DNA of 25,124 nt. Origin: Opitutaceae bacterium (lineage in GTDB: Bacteria; Verrucomicrobiota; Verrucomicrobiia; Opitutales; Opitutaceae). The stretch covers positions 1-25,124 of the forward strand of contig JAPOIC010000004.1 of the NCBI GenBank assembly GCA_029979145.1. The letters run 5' to 3'. Positions 1 to 7,094 of this stretch are shown here, piece by piece (position 1 is the first letter of the stretch; every line of letters starts with the position of its first letter). A program made the position numbers and the translations under genes. The notes beneath the pieces were generated by a model, which was given only the letters and a program-made list of their open reading frames with translations, searched no databases and had not been told where the DNA came from.

Positions 1-1
1 G

Positions 2-307
2 GAAGCGATGAAGCGGGCGCAAAAGGAACTCGAGGACTCCAAGCACCTCGACCCGCAACAGGCCGAACACCTGCAGAACCTCGTCCGCTACGCCGGCACG
101 CAGCTCGGTCTCAAGCGCCGCCGGCGCTTAGCGACCCTCACCTCATTCAAGACGCGGATTCGTCCGCGTCTTTTTTTTACCCGAATCTCGAGCGGCGCGC
201 TTTTGCTCGCGACGCGCCCGTCGCTGCGCACACCATCATCCCGATGCGCGCAACTCGCGTCCAGATGCGCATCCCGCCCAGCGACCACGGTAAAAACACG
301 AGATTAA
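2..307 (+). CDS. 3' end of an unrecognised gene, cut by the window edge; true stop unclear
   Basis: The frame is open from the first bases and continues upstream of the window; the ATG at 8 is probably internal. Residues encoded up to about base 125 have C/G-ending codons and a charged, helix-like composition (EDSKHLDPQQAEHLQNL), ending in a basic run KRRRR, so this part looks truly coding. No stop is met in this frame until TAA at 305-307, yet a strong terminator lies at 151-178 inside the open frame, and the codons after base 130 look non-coding. A TAG lies at 129-131 in another frame, so a one-base shift near 115-128 would end the protein just before the terminator. The real gene therefore probably ends near 130, by a natural or sequencing-derived frameshift. 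I do not recognise the family. Confidence 0.4.
   Translation, partial: EAMKRAQKELEDSKHLDPQQAEHLQNLVRYAGTQLGLKRRRRLATLTSFKTRIRPRLFFTRISSGALLLATRPSLRTPSSRCAQLASRCASRPATTVKTRD
151..178 (+). terminator. Intrinsic terminator with UUCG tetraloop
   Basis: An 8-bp perfect stem (GACGCGGA at 151-158, TCCGCGTC at 163-170) encloses a TTCG loop and is followed directly by eight T residues at 171-178. This is a textbook Rho-independent terminator for the gene entering from the left. It separates that gene from the feo promoter region. Confidence 0.9.
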
Positions 308-530
308 GGCCAACCCACCAGGTCATCGCCACCTCGGCCCCATGGATGGGCTGACGACGAATTTCGCCGGGGCCACCCCCGACAAATCCCCGCGGAGCCG
401 ATGATATCCGAGTCCTCTTAAGCACCGGGCGTGACGATGCAGAACCCCTCTGACCAATAAACCCAAAAATCGGGCCGCCGCTACCATCACCCTAGCAAGC
501 GGACCGTTCCCGGGCCGCGATTTCACTACG
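180..530. other. Gene-free stretch between the terminator and the feo promoter
   Basis: No frame on either strand has the codon bias of the neighbouring genes, and short open frames here lack recognisable protein features. I see no tRNA, no convincing small RNA and no long repeat. The only minor pattern is two GATGCGC words near 243 and 262. A small RNA or a diverged, decayed gene cannot be excluded. Confidence 0.4.
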
Positions 531-536
531 ATGCCA

Positions 537-565
537 TTGACATTGAAACTGAGTCTCATTGTGGT
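537..565 (+). promoter_or_regulatory. Candidate feo promoter (-35 TTGACA)
   Basis: A perfect -35 hexamer TTGACA is at 537-542. At 17 bases spacing the -10 position reads TGTGGT (560-565), which matches TATAAT at only three of six bases, so the -10 is weak. The Fur site at 544-558 sits between the two elements, where a bound repressor would block RNA polymerase. Transcription from here would start close to the ATG at 576, giving a very short leader. Confidence 0.45.
544..558 (+). promoter_or_regulatory. Fur box (7-1-7 consensus match)
   Basis: TGAAACTGAGTCTCA matches every fixed position of the 7-1-7 Fur consensus TGAnAnTnAnTnTCA. It lies 17 bases upstream of the proposed feoA start and within the candidate promoter spacer. 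Iron-loaded Fur is known to repress feo operons in many bacteria, so iron-dependent repression of this operon is the natural reading. The site also argues against the in-frame ATG at 531 as the translation start. Confidence 0.75.
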
Positions 566-575
566 GTGGCCTCAC

Positions 576-830
576 ATGCCTGAGCGTAAGCCCAGTTCCC
601 CGGTCGACCTTCCCCTCTGCCAGCTCCCCGCCGGCGGGAAAGGCCGGGTGCTCGCCCTCTCCGGCGACGCGCAATTTTGCCAGCGCGTGCGGGAAATGGG
701 TTTCGGCGAAGCCGCCGTCATCACCAAGGTCTCCGGCCAGGCCACCATCCTTTGCCAAGTAAACGGCACGCGCATCGCCCTGAGCCACGGCGCGGCCAGC
801 CGCATTCGCGTCGAACCCCTCGCGCGCTGA
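576..830 (+). CDS. feoA: FeoA domain protein (first of two)
   Basis: An 84-residue SH3-like FeoA protein, a small cytosolic partner of the FeoB ferrous-iron transporter. Family features are the opening LPLCQLPAGGKGRVLAL, the central QRVREMGF and a C-terminal strand ending RIRVEP. I chose ATG 576 over the in-frame ATG 531 because the longer form would read through the Fur box at 544-558 and add residues that FeoA proteins do not have. No Shine-Dalgarno sequence precedes 576, so the message may be nearly leaderless. The stop TGA (828-830) overlaps the GAGGT that serves the next gene, suggesting coupled translation. The start is inferred; the family assignment is firm. Confidence 0.85.
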   Translation: MPERKPSSPVDLPLCQLPAGGKGRVLALSGDAQFCQRVREMGFGEAAVITKVSGQATILCQVNGTRIALSHGAASRIRVEPLAR

Positions 831-840
831 GGTCCGTCCC

Positions 841-1080
841 ATGGCCGGGCTGACGAAACTCTCCGATCTCGCCATCGGCACCCAAGCCGTGGTGCGTGAA
901 CTGCCCGCGCACGGCGCCGCCGTCGTCCGCCTGCGCGAAATGGGCCTGCTCGTCGGCACGACCATTACCCTCGTGCGCGCCGCGCCGCTTGGCGATCCCC
1001 TCGAGATCAAGGTGCGCGGCTACCGCCTGACGCTGCGCAAGTCCGAAGCCGAGCACGTGCTCGTCGAGCCCGCCGCCTGA
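841..1080 (+). CDS. feoA: FeoA domain protein (second of two)
   Basis: A 79-residue FeoA protein with the family pattern LSDLAIGTQAVVREL, a central RLREMGLLVGT and a C-terminal RGYRLTLRKSEAEHVLVE. It is diverged from the first copy rather than a recent duplicate. GAGGT at 829-833, seven bases before the ATG, is one of the few good ribosome sites in the window. Only two bases separate its stop from the feoB ATG, so the three genes are surely one transcript. Two FeoA proteins beside one FeoB occur in several phyla. They may sit on FeoB together or have different roles; the sequence cannot tell. Confidence 0.9.
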   Translation: MAGLTKLSDLAIGTQAVVRELPAHGAAVVRLREMGLLVGTTITLVRAAPLGDPLEIKVRGYRLTLRKSEAEHVLVEPAA

Positions 1081-1082
1081 CC

Positions 1083-2111
1083 ATGGCCCTGCCGAGCCAC
1101 ATCAAGCCGACTGCGGGCGCCGCACCGTCCCGCCAGCCGGTCTTCGCCCTCGTCGGCAATCCCAACTGCGGCAAGAGCACGTTGTTCAACGCCCTCACGG
1201 GCCTGAAACAAAAGATCGGCAACTACCCCGGCGTCACCGTCGAAAAGAAGGTCGGCACCACGTGGTCGCAGCACGGCCAGCTGATGACGGTGATCGATTT
1301 GCCCGGCGCGTATTCACTCGCCGCGCGTTCGCCCGACGAAGCTGTCACGCGCGACGTCTTGCTTGGCCGCCGCGCCGATACGCCCCAGCCGGACCGCATC
1401 CTCTGCATCGTCGACGCGACCAACCTCGAGCGAAACCTCTACCTCGTTCACCAGATCCTCGATCTCGGCCGGCCCGTCATCCTCGTGCTGAACATGATGG
1501 ACGTGGCCCGCGAATCCGGCCTGCGCATTCGCACCGCCCGCCTTGAGCACGAGCTCGGCATCCCCGTGATTCCGTGCGAAGCCGTCAACGGCAAGGGCCT
1601 CGTCGAGCTGCGCCTTGCCATGAGCCGCACCGACCTGCCGCTCTCGCGCCACGCGTGGGACATTCCCGCCGCCATCGCCCCCGCGGTCTCCGAATTGCAG
1701 GCCTCGCTCGCTGAACATGGAGGCCGCTCGCCGCTCGTGGCCCGCGCCGAGGCGCTCCTCTTGCTCACGGACCAGGACTCCGTGCGCGTCGCCGGCTCGA
1801 AACCCCTGCCAGTGCGCACCGGTGAAATCCTCGCGCATTGGCAAAAGCGCTGGTCGGGCGAGGGGACCGACTGGGCCGCGTCGCTCGTGACTTCGCGCTA
1901 CGATGCCATTGGGCGCCTCTGCGCCATGACCATCGAACAGCAGCAGGTCACCGACGGCCCGAGTCGCAGCGATCGCATCGACGCCGTCGTCACGCATCCC
2001 GTCTGGGGTTGGCTCGTGCTCGGTGGCATCATGACGCTGCTGTTTCTCAGCATCTTCACCTTTGCGGAATACCCGATGAACTGGATCGACGGGCACGTCG
2101 CCGGCGTGTAG
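1083..2111 (+). CDS. feoB: FeoB ferrous iron transporter, N-terminal part (ends at in-frame TAG)
   Basis: This is the GTPase half of the inner-membrane Fe(II) transporter. G motifs are intact: G1 GNPNCGKST (25-33), G2 with GNYPGVTV (46-53), G3 DLPG (72-75) and G4 NMMD (137-140). They are followed by the helical GDI-like spacer and the first membrane segment near residues 310-332. The frame stops at TAG 2109-2111, but FeoB similarity continues directly after it in the same frame to 3209. Joined, the two parts have 707 residues plus the TAG codon, a normal FeoB length. One substitution (for example from GAG or CAG) explains the stop. The truncated product would keep GTP binding but could not form the transport channel. 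It may be a pseudogene, a sequencing error or a readthrough site. Confidence 0.9.
   Translation: MALPSHIKPTAGAAPSRQPVFALVGNPNCGKSTLFNALTGLKQKIGNYPGVTVEKKVGTTWSQHGQLMTVIDLPGAYSLAARSPDEAVTRDVLLGRRADTPQPDRILCIVDATNLERNLYLVHQILDLGRPVILVLNMMDVARESGLRIRTARLEHELGIPVIPCEAVNGKGLVELRLAMSRTDLPLSRHAWDIPAAIAPAVSELQASLAEHGGRSPLVARAEALLLLTDQDSVRVAGSKPLPVRTGEILAHWQKRWSGEGTDWAASLVTSRYDAIGRLCAMTIEQQQVTDGPSRSDRIDAVVTHPVWGWLVLGGIMTLLFLSIFTFAEYPMNWIDGHVAGV
2109..2111 (+). other. In-frame amber codon interrupting feoB
   Basis: GTG TAG GAT sits between the first membrane segment and a cytosolic loop of FeoB, and the frame on both sides is undisturbed. No other gene in the window ends in TAG. The bases after it form no obvious recoding structure that I can see. 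Confidence 0.9.
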
Positions 2112-2180
2112 GATTTCGTCAAGGCGCAACTGGACGAGGGCGACCTGCGCGACCTGATCACCGACGGCGCGATCGCCGGG

Positions 2181-3209
2181 GTGGGGGGCGTCATCATTTT
2201 CCTCCCGCAGATCCTGATTCTGTTTTTCTTCATCGGCCTGCTTGAAAGCACCGGCTACATGGCCCGTGCCGCGTTCATCATGGACCGCCTGATGAGTCGC
2301 GTTGGGCTCAACGGCAAATCCTTCATCCCGCTGCTCAGCTCCTACGCCTGCGCCATTCCCGGCATCATGGCCACGCGCACCATTGAGGATCACAAGGACC
2401 GTCTCGTCACCATTCTCGTCGCTCCGCTCATGAGCTGCTCCGCGCGCCTGCCGGTGTATCTGCTCATGATTGCCGCGCTCGTGCCGGGCGACCAAGTGCC
2501 GATCCTCACCAAAGTCGGGCTCATGCTCCTGATGTATGCGCTCGGCACCTTCGGAGCCTTCGGCTTTGCGTGGCTCTTCAAGCGCACGCTCCTGAAGGGC
2601 GAGCCGCCGCTCATGATCATGGAGCTGCCGCCCTACCGCCTGCCGGCGCTCATGGACGTCGTCCGCCACATGGCCGAGCGCGCGTGGCTCTTCCTCAAGC
2701 GCGCCGGCACCATCATTCTCGGCCTGTCCATCGTGCTCTGGTTCCTCGCCAGCTATCCGAAGGCCCCCGACGCCGCCACGCCTTCCGAGCAGCTCGCGCA
2801 GAGTTTCGCCGGCCGCGTCGGCCACCTGATCGAGCCCGCCATCAAGCCGCTCGGCTTTAATTGGGAAATCGGCATCGGCCTCATCAGCTCCTTCGCCGCG
2901 CGCGAGGTTTTCGTCTCCACCATGGGCGTCGTCTTCAACACCGAGGACATCGACGAGGACACCACGCCGCTGCGCCACGCGCTCGCGGCTGCGACCTGGC
3001 CCGACGGCCGCCCGCTCTTTACGCCGCTGGTCTGCCTCACGCTCATGATCTTTTACGTGTTCGCGATGCAATGCGTCGCGACCGTCGCCGTGGTAAAACG
3101 CGAGACCAACTCCTGGCGCTGGCCGCTTTTCCAAATCGGCTACATGACTGGCACCGCGTGGCTTTTGTCGCTAGTGGTGTATCAAGCCGGGCGCGCGCTC
3201 GGCTTCTGA
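2181..3209 (+). CDS. feoB: FeoB ferrous iron transporter, C-terminal part (same frame after the TAG)
   Basis: Codons from 2112 onward continue the FeoB sequence; GTG 2181 is merely the first possible start after the amber codon and has no ribosome site. The part contains the Gate-type membrane core: FLPQILILFFFIGLLESTGYMARAAF near the start, the conserved Cys-containing SYACAIPGIMATRTIE and APLMSCSARLPVYLL, and later AAREVFVSTMGVVF and a final VYQAGRALGF. These Cys-bearing segments are thought to line the iron path. Expressed alone it would lack the GTPase. Its good preservation, with no further stops or frameshifts across about 1.1 kb, means the TAG is either very recent, artefactual or tolerated. 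Confidence 0.88.
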   Translation: MGGVIIFLPQILILFFFIGLLESTGYMARAAFIMDRLMSRVGLNGKSFIPLLSSYACAIPGIMATRTIEDHKDRLVTILVAPLMSCSARLPVYLLMIAALVPGDQVPILTKVGLMLLMYALGTFGAFGFAWLFKRTLLKGEPPLMIMELPPYRLPALMDVVRHMAERAWLFLKRAGTIILGLSIVLWFLASYPKAPDAATPSEQLAQSFAGRVGHLIEPAIKPLGFNWEIGIGLISSFAAREVFVSTMGVVFNTEDIDEDTTPLRHALAAATWPDGRPLFTPLVCLTLMIFYVFAMQCVATVAVVKRETNSWRWPLFQIGYMTGTAWLLSLVVYQAGRALGF

Positions 3210-3212
3210 CGC

Positions 3213-3374
3213 ATGACTCCGGAAATCCAGACCCTGCTCGCCCTGCTCGCCGTCGGCATCGCCGCCGTCTGGCTCGTGCGCCGCGCGTTTCGGAAAACCG
3301 CCACCGGCTGCGGCGGCGACTGCGGCGCCGTCAGCCCGGAGATGAAGAAGCTCCAGCGCCGACTGCGGCACTGA
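3213..3374 (+). CDS. FeoB-associated Cys-rich small membrane protein
   Basis: A 53-residue protein starting MTPEIQTLLALLAVGIAA. It has one membrane helix (about residues 7-22), then a basic RRAFRK stretch, a CGGDC pair (Cys33, Cys37) and a lysine/arginine-rich tail. Short proteins of this layout regularly follow feoB and are described as FeoB-associated Cys-rich membrane proteins; their biochemical role is not settled. The start is four bases after the feoB stop, fitting the operon. The two cysteines could bind iron or sense redox state, which is inference. Its TGA is half of a palindrome shared with the convergent gene. Confidence 0.8.
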   Translation: MTPEIQTLLALLAVGIAAVWLVRRAFRKTATGCGGDCGAVSPEMKKLQRRLRH

Positions 3375-3388
3375 GTCGGCGCGACTCA
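3372..3388. terminator. Palindrome holding the stop codons of two convergent genes
   Basis: TGAGTCG (3372-3378) and CGACTCA (3382-3388) form a perfect 7-bp stem with a GCG loop. The plus-strand TGA and the minus-strand TGA are its outer ends. There is no T-run, so it is at best a weak bidirectional terminator or an RNA end-protecting hairpin. Confidence 0.4.
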
Positions 3389-4720
3389 CCGCTCGACCGG
3401 GCGCGCAAAGGTCAATGTCCGCCGCACGCGCACGATCACGGGCGCGCCGGCCTGCCGCGGCTCGCTAAAAGCCCACGCCGCCACCGCCTGGCAGGCGGCA
3501 TAACCAAACGCCGGCTCGCTTGCGCTGACGATGCGCGGCAGACGCACCGCACCGGATCTATCGACGAAAAACTCGATCTCGGCTTCGCCACCGGTCACGG
3601 CGTCATCAAGTTGTGACGGGAAAATTGGCTCGGCTTCCTTCACCGTCACGAGCACCTCATCTAAGTCCGCATCCTGCGGATACTCCGCCGCCTCACCCCC
3701 GAGGCGCAGTAGCTTGAGGATTGCCGCGCTCGCATCGTCGATTTCGGCATCGCCCGAGGTCGGGTTGAAATCGATTCGCCGCGTCTGGCTCGTGCCCCAC
3801 ACCGCGGGTTCCGGTGGCCCCGCCGTCGCCGCGGCCAGGTCGATGAGCGCGTCCACCGCGAAGCGAAACGGTTCGGGGATCTCTTCCGACCACTGCCGGT
3901 CGATCCGTTTGCCCTGCGCATCGATGGTGAGCTTCAACTCAACCACGCACTGCTCGTTGGCCAGCAACTGCTCGAAGGGATACACGATGCGCGGTTCATC
4001 CGTGGACAGCTGCTCCACCGCGACCACCCGGCGCGGTTCCGCCTGCGGAATCCCGGGCAACTCTCCCGCGGCCCGAGGCGGCAGAAACCTCAGCTGCTGC
4101 TTGACGTTCTGCGCCTGCAACTGCCCGTCTTTGCGGGCGGGGATAAACAGCCATTGTGACACGGCCTGCAGAGCGGGCTTTTCAAAGTCCGGGAGGGTGG
4201 ACGATAGAATGCGTATGTCGGTGGGCCGACCGTCGATCCCCACCGTGAACTCCAAGTCCACCCGGCCCTCAACACCCGACCGAAGCAACGACGCAGGATA
4301 CAATGCCGGGAAAAGGAACCGTGGCCGCGGCGGAGTATCGGTCGCCAAGAACTCCGGTGATAACTCCTGGGGTTTGCCTTCCAACCGGAAGATAATCGGC
4401 ACCTGCATCCGCGTTTGCACCGGCTGACCAAGTCTGCGCGAGGGCTCGAAAATCCACTTTGAGACCGAAGCAACGGCTGGCTCCGAAAAGACGGCGTGCG
4501 TCGACCGGATTGCGCGGGCCAATATCGCCTTCCCGGTGGTATCGACCACGAACTCGACCAAGACCTCACCCTCCATGTTCAAGAACCGTGCGATCATCGG
4601 ATATTCCGGCGGCGCCCGAAATTTCGGCACCGGCGGTCGATCCTTGGCCGGCAGCTCCGCTATCCCCAGGCCAGTCAGCAAAAGCAAAATCGTGCCTAAA
4701 CGCAGCCATCGCAAGGTCAT
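3386..4720 (-). CDS. Secreted protein with four TonB C-terminal-like domains
   Basis: A 444-residue protein with a Sec signal peptide (MTLRWLRLGTILLLLTGLGI, cut near residue 21-25). Four repeats of the TonB C-terminal fold follow at about 37-113, 135-212, 246-318 and 364-438. Each shows the pattern P..YP, then G.V...F.V...G, an alanine-rich helix ending W.F.P, and a closing strand. Repeat 3 is the most degenerate and lacks the W.F.P element. True TonB has one such domain after a membrane anchor and a Pro-rich rod; neither is present here, so it is probably not an energy transducer by itself. It may bind TonB-box or periplasmic partners. Its position beside the feo operon is convergent, so co-regulation is not implied. 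Confidence 0.8.
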   Translation of the reverse strand: MTLRWLRLGTILLLLTGLGIAELPAKDRPPVPKFRAPPEYPMIARFLNMEGEVLVEFVVDTTGKAILARAIRSTHAVFSEPAVASVSKWIFEPSRRLGQPVQTRMQVPIIFRLEGKPQELSPEFLATDTPPRPRFLFPALYPASLLRSGVEGRVDLEFTVGIDGRPTDIRILSSTLPDFEKPALQAVSQWLFIPARKDGQLQAQNVKQQLRFLPPRAAGELPGIPQAEPRRVVAVEQLSTDEPRIVYPFEQLLANEQCVVELKLTIDAQGKRIDRQWSEEIPEPFRFAVDALIDLAAATAGPPEPAVWGTSQTRRIDFNPTSGDAEIDDASAAILKLLRLGGEAAEYPQDADLDEVLVTVKEAEPIFPSQLDDAVTGGEAEIEFFVDRSGAVRLPRIVSASEPAFGYAACQAVAAWAFSEPRQAGAPVIVRVRRTLTFARPVER

Positions 4721-4837
4721 GGCTCCGACGATGACGGGCAGCCTCCAATTTCGACAAACGCAAATTTCCTCCGCCTGACCGGTCTATGCCGCACTTTCGG
4801 ATTCTCCGCCACGGCCGACTCTGTCTAGCCTCGCCGC

Positions 4838-5623
4838 ATGGAAGTGCTCATCCGCGAAAACCCCGACGCCGGCTGTGTGCTGGGCGCCAAGATCATTGCC
4901 CGCGTCGTGCGCGAAAAACCCGACGCCGTCCTCGGCCTCGCCACGGGGCGCACCCCCCTCCGGCTATATCAAGAGCTTATCCGCCTGCACCGCGAGGAGG
5001 ACCTCGATTTCTCGCGCGTCACCACCTTCAACCTCGACGAATACGTCGGCCTGCCCGGCACCCACGACCAGTCGTATCGTTACTTCATGGACGAAAATCT
5101 GTTTCGTCACATCAATATCGATCGCGCCCGCACCCACGTGCCCAACGGCACCGCCCCCGATCTCCATGCGGAGTGTCGCGGTTACGAACAACGCATCGCC
5201 GACGCCGGCGGCATCGACATCCAACTCCTCGGCCTCGGTCGAAACGGTCACATCGGCTTCAACGAGCCCACCGGCTCACTCCGCTCGCGCACGTGGATTA
5301 AGATTCTCTCCGAGCAAACCCTGCGCGACAACAGCGAGGTCTTCGGCTCGCTCGAAGCCATGCCCAAGCACGCCATCACTATGGGCATCGGCACCATCCT
5401 CGAAGCGCGCCGCTGCCTGCTGCTCGCCTTCGGTCCGGCCAAGGTCCGCGCCGTCGAGCACATGATCGAGGGCCCGCTCGCCGCCATCTGCCCCGGCTCC
5501 GCCCTGCAGCAACACTCGCGCGCCACCGTCATCCTCGACGAAAACTCCGCCGCCGGCCTGACCTACGCCGATCACTACCGCTGGATCGATAAGCACAAGC
5601 TTTCCTGGCAGCGCCATCAGTAA
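4838..5623 (+). CDS. nagB: Glucosamine-6-phosphate deaminase
   Basis: A 261-residue cytosolic enzyme that converts glucosamine 6-phosphate to fructose 6-phosphate and ammonia, the last step of amino-sugar use. Visible motifs are ATGRTP (phosphate loop, 35-40), NLDEYVGL (65-72, catalytic Asp67), GLGRNGHIGFNEP (132-144, His138 and Glu143) and ITMGIGTIL. The residue before GH is Asn rather than the Asp of the E. coli enzyme; other bacterial NagB proteins also have Asn there. Length matches the family (266 in E. coli). No ribosome site precedes ATG 4838. The next gene starts 14 bases after the TAA, so nagB leads a small sugar operon. Confidence 0.95.
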   Translation: MEVLIRENPDAGCVLGAKIIARVVREKPDAVLGLATGRTPLRLYQELIRLHREEDLDFSRVTTFNLDEYVGLPGTHDQSYRYFMDENLFRHINIDRARTHVPNGTAPDLHAECRGYEQRIADAGGIDIQLLGLGRNGHIGFNEPTGSLRSRTWIKILSEQTLRDNSEVFGSLEAMPKHAITMGIGTILEARRCLLLAFGPAKVRAVEHMIEGPLAAICPGSALQQHSRATVILDENSAAGLTYADHYRWIDKHKLSWQRHQ

Positions 5624-5637
5624 TCCCCAAATACCCC

Positions 5638-6669
5638 ATGCCCCCGCAACCTTTCGGCATGCTCCCCGACGGCACCGCCGTCACCCAATACACCCTGACC
5701 AACGCCACCGGTGCGTCTGCCGACATCATTACTTACGGCGGCATCATCACCGCCCTGCGCGTGCCGGATCGAAACGGTCAACTCGCAGATGTCGTCCTCG
5801 GCTTTCAAACGCTCGACGCCTACCTCGCGGGTCATCCGTATTTCGGCGCCATCATCGGCCGCATCGCCGGCCGCGTCACCGGCGGACAGCTCCGCCTGCC
5901 CGACGGCACACACTCGCTCGTGCTCAATGACGGCCCTAACCACCTGCACGGCGGGCTCGTCGGTTTTGATAAACGTGTGTGGACCGTGCGCGAATCGACC
6001 GCGTCGTCCCTCACGCTTTTCTACCACAGCCCCGACGGCGAGGAGGGCTATCCCGGCAACCTCGACGTCACTGTCACCTACACGCTGACCGACGCCAACG
6101 AACTCATCGTCGTGTCACACGCCGAGAGCGACCGCGTCACACCGCTCTCACTCGCCCAGCACAGCTATTTCAATCTCGCGGGCGAGGGGAGTGGCGACGT
6201 GCGCGGACACGAGATCCAAATCCTAGCCGACGCCGTGATCCCGACCGCCGACGCCGCGATGACGCTCTCTGGTCAACTCACACCCGTTGCCGGCACCGGC
6301 AACGATTTCCGTCAGCCCCGGCAGCTCGGCGAGGCCCTCGCCGGCCTCTACCGGGCCCATGGCGAAAACTATTTTCTCCGCGCCCGCGCCGTCGACCAGC
6401 CCACCGTCGTCGCCCGCGTCACCGAACCCGGCTCCGGCCGCGTCGTCACCGTCTCCACCAACGACTGCGCGCTGCAGTTCTACACCGGCATGGCGCTCGA
6501 TGACACCCTCACCGGCAAGGCCGGCGCCGCCTACGGCCCGCATCACGGCCTTTGCCTCGAGTGCCAGGGTTACCCCGACGGCGCGCACCGCCCCGAGCTT
6601 GGCGACACCCTCGTGCACCCCGGCTCGCCGCAGCGCCGCACCACGATCTACGCCTTCTCGGCCGCCTGA
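5638..6669 (+). CDS. galM: Aldose 1-epimerase (mutarotase)
   Basis: A 343-residue protein of the galactose mutarotase family, interconverting alpha and beta anomers of hexoses. Key residues are visible: His104 in NDGPNHLHGG, His175 in QHSYFNL (general acid) and Glu308 in LCLECQGYPDG (general base). Substrate-loop motifs GRIAGRVTGG and LQFYTG are also present. There is no signal peptide, so it acts in the cytosol. It lies between nagB and an L-rhamnose mutarotase gene with very short gaps, so the operon has two anomer-converting enzymes. The sugar handled cannot be told from sequence; glucose or galactose is usual for the family. Confidence 0.93.
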   Translation: MPPQPFGMLPDGTAVTQYTLTNATGASADIITYGGIITALRVPDRNGQLADVVLGFQTLDAYLAGHPYFGAIIGRIAGRVTGGQLRLPDGTHSLVLNDGPNHLHGGLVGFDKRVWTVRESTASSLTLFYHSPDGEEGYPGNLDVTVTYTLTDANELIVVSHAESDRVTPLSLAQHSYFNLAGEGSGDVRGHEIQILADAVIPTADAAMTLSGQLTPVAGTGNDFRQPRQLGEALAGLYRAHGENYFLRARAVDQPTVVARVTEPGSGRVVTVSTNDCALQFYTGMALDDTLTGKAGAAYGPHHGLCLECQGYPDGAHRPELGDTLVHPGSPQRRTTIYAFSAA

Positions 6670-6671
6670 TC

Positions 6672-6995
6672 ATGCGCCGCTACGGCTCCGTGCTCCGGGT
6701 GCGACCGGAAAAGTTCGAGGAATACAAACGCCTCCACGCCGCCGTCTGGCCCGGGGTGCTCGCCCGGCTCACCGCCAGCCACATCCACAACTACTCGATC
6801 TTCCACAAGGACGGCTGGCTCTTCAGCTACTTCGAGTATCGCGGCACCGACTACGCCTCGGACACCGCCGCCATTGCCGCCGATCCTGTCACCCGCGAAT
6901 GGTGGGCGATCAACGAGCCCTGCCAGGAACCGCTGCCCACGCGCGCGCCGGGGGAATGGTGGGCCGACATGGAGGAGCTGTTTCACCACGACTGA
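6672..6995 (+). CDS. rhaM: L-rhamnose mutarotase
   Basis: A 107-residue dimeric alpha/beta-barrel protein of the RhaM (YiiL) family that interconverts the anomers of L-rhamnose. Family signatures are the N-terminal RYGSVLRVRPEKFEEYKRLH with His22, AVWPGVL, HIHNYSIF with Tyr41, and ADPVTREWW near 70-79. I chose ATG 6672, two bases after the galM stop, because upstream sequence in this frame overlaps galM and is not RhaM-like. No other rhamnose gene is in the window, so it may serve another deoxysugar or be supplied from this operon to a pathway elsewhere. Confidence 0.92.
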   Translation: MRRYGSVLRVRPEKFEEYKRLHAAVWPGVLARLTASHIHNYSIFHKDGWLFSYFEYRGTDYASDTAAIAADPVTREWWAINEPCQEPLPTRAPGEWWADMEELFHHD

Positions 6996-7094
6996 GCCTG
7001 ACCCGTCCGCCTCGATCACTCGTCGTATTCAGTAACCCTTCCGCCCGGCGGGCTTGGCCCGGCCGACAATCCCGTCTAGCTTTTCCCCATCCCC

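Noticed and set aside
177..425. Possible 82-residue membrane protein on the minus strand
   Set aside because: It has a hydrophobic stretch but no fitting codon bias or ribosome site, and it covers the terminator T-run.
531..575. Upstream ATG for the first feoA
   Set aside because: It would place the Fur box and promoter spacer inside the coding sequence and add a non-family extension.
2109..2111. Pyrrolysine or another genetically encoded residue in FeoB
   Set aside because: No pyl genes or suppressor tRNA are in the window and FeoB has no known need for such a residue; a simple mutation or error is more likely.
1314..3134. A 606-codon open frame on the minus strand opposite feoB
   Set aside because: Its protein is a low-complexity mix of E, D, R, G and H typical of the antisense frame of GC-rich genes; the plus strand has clear FeoB motifs.
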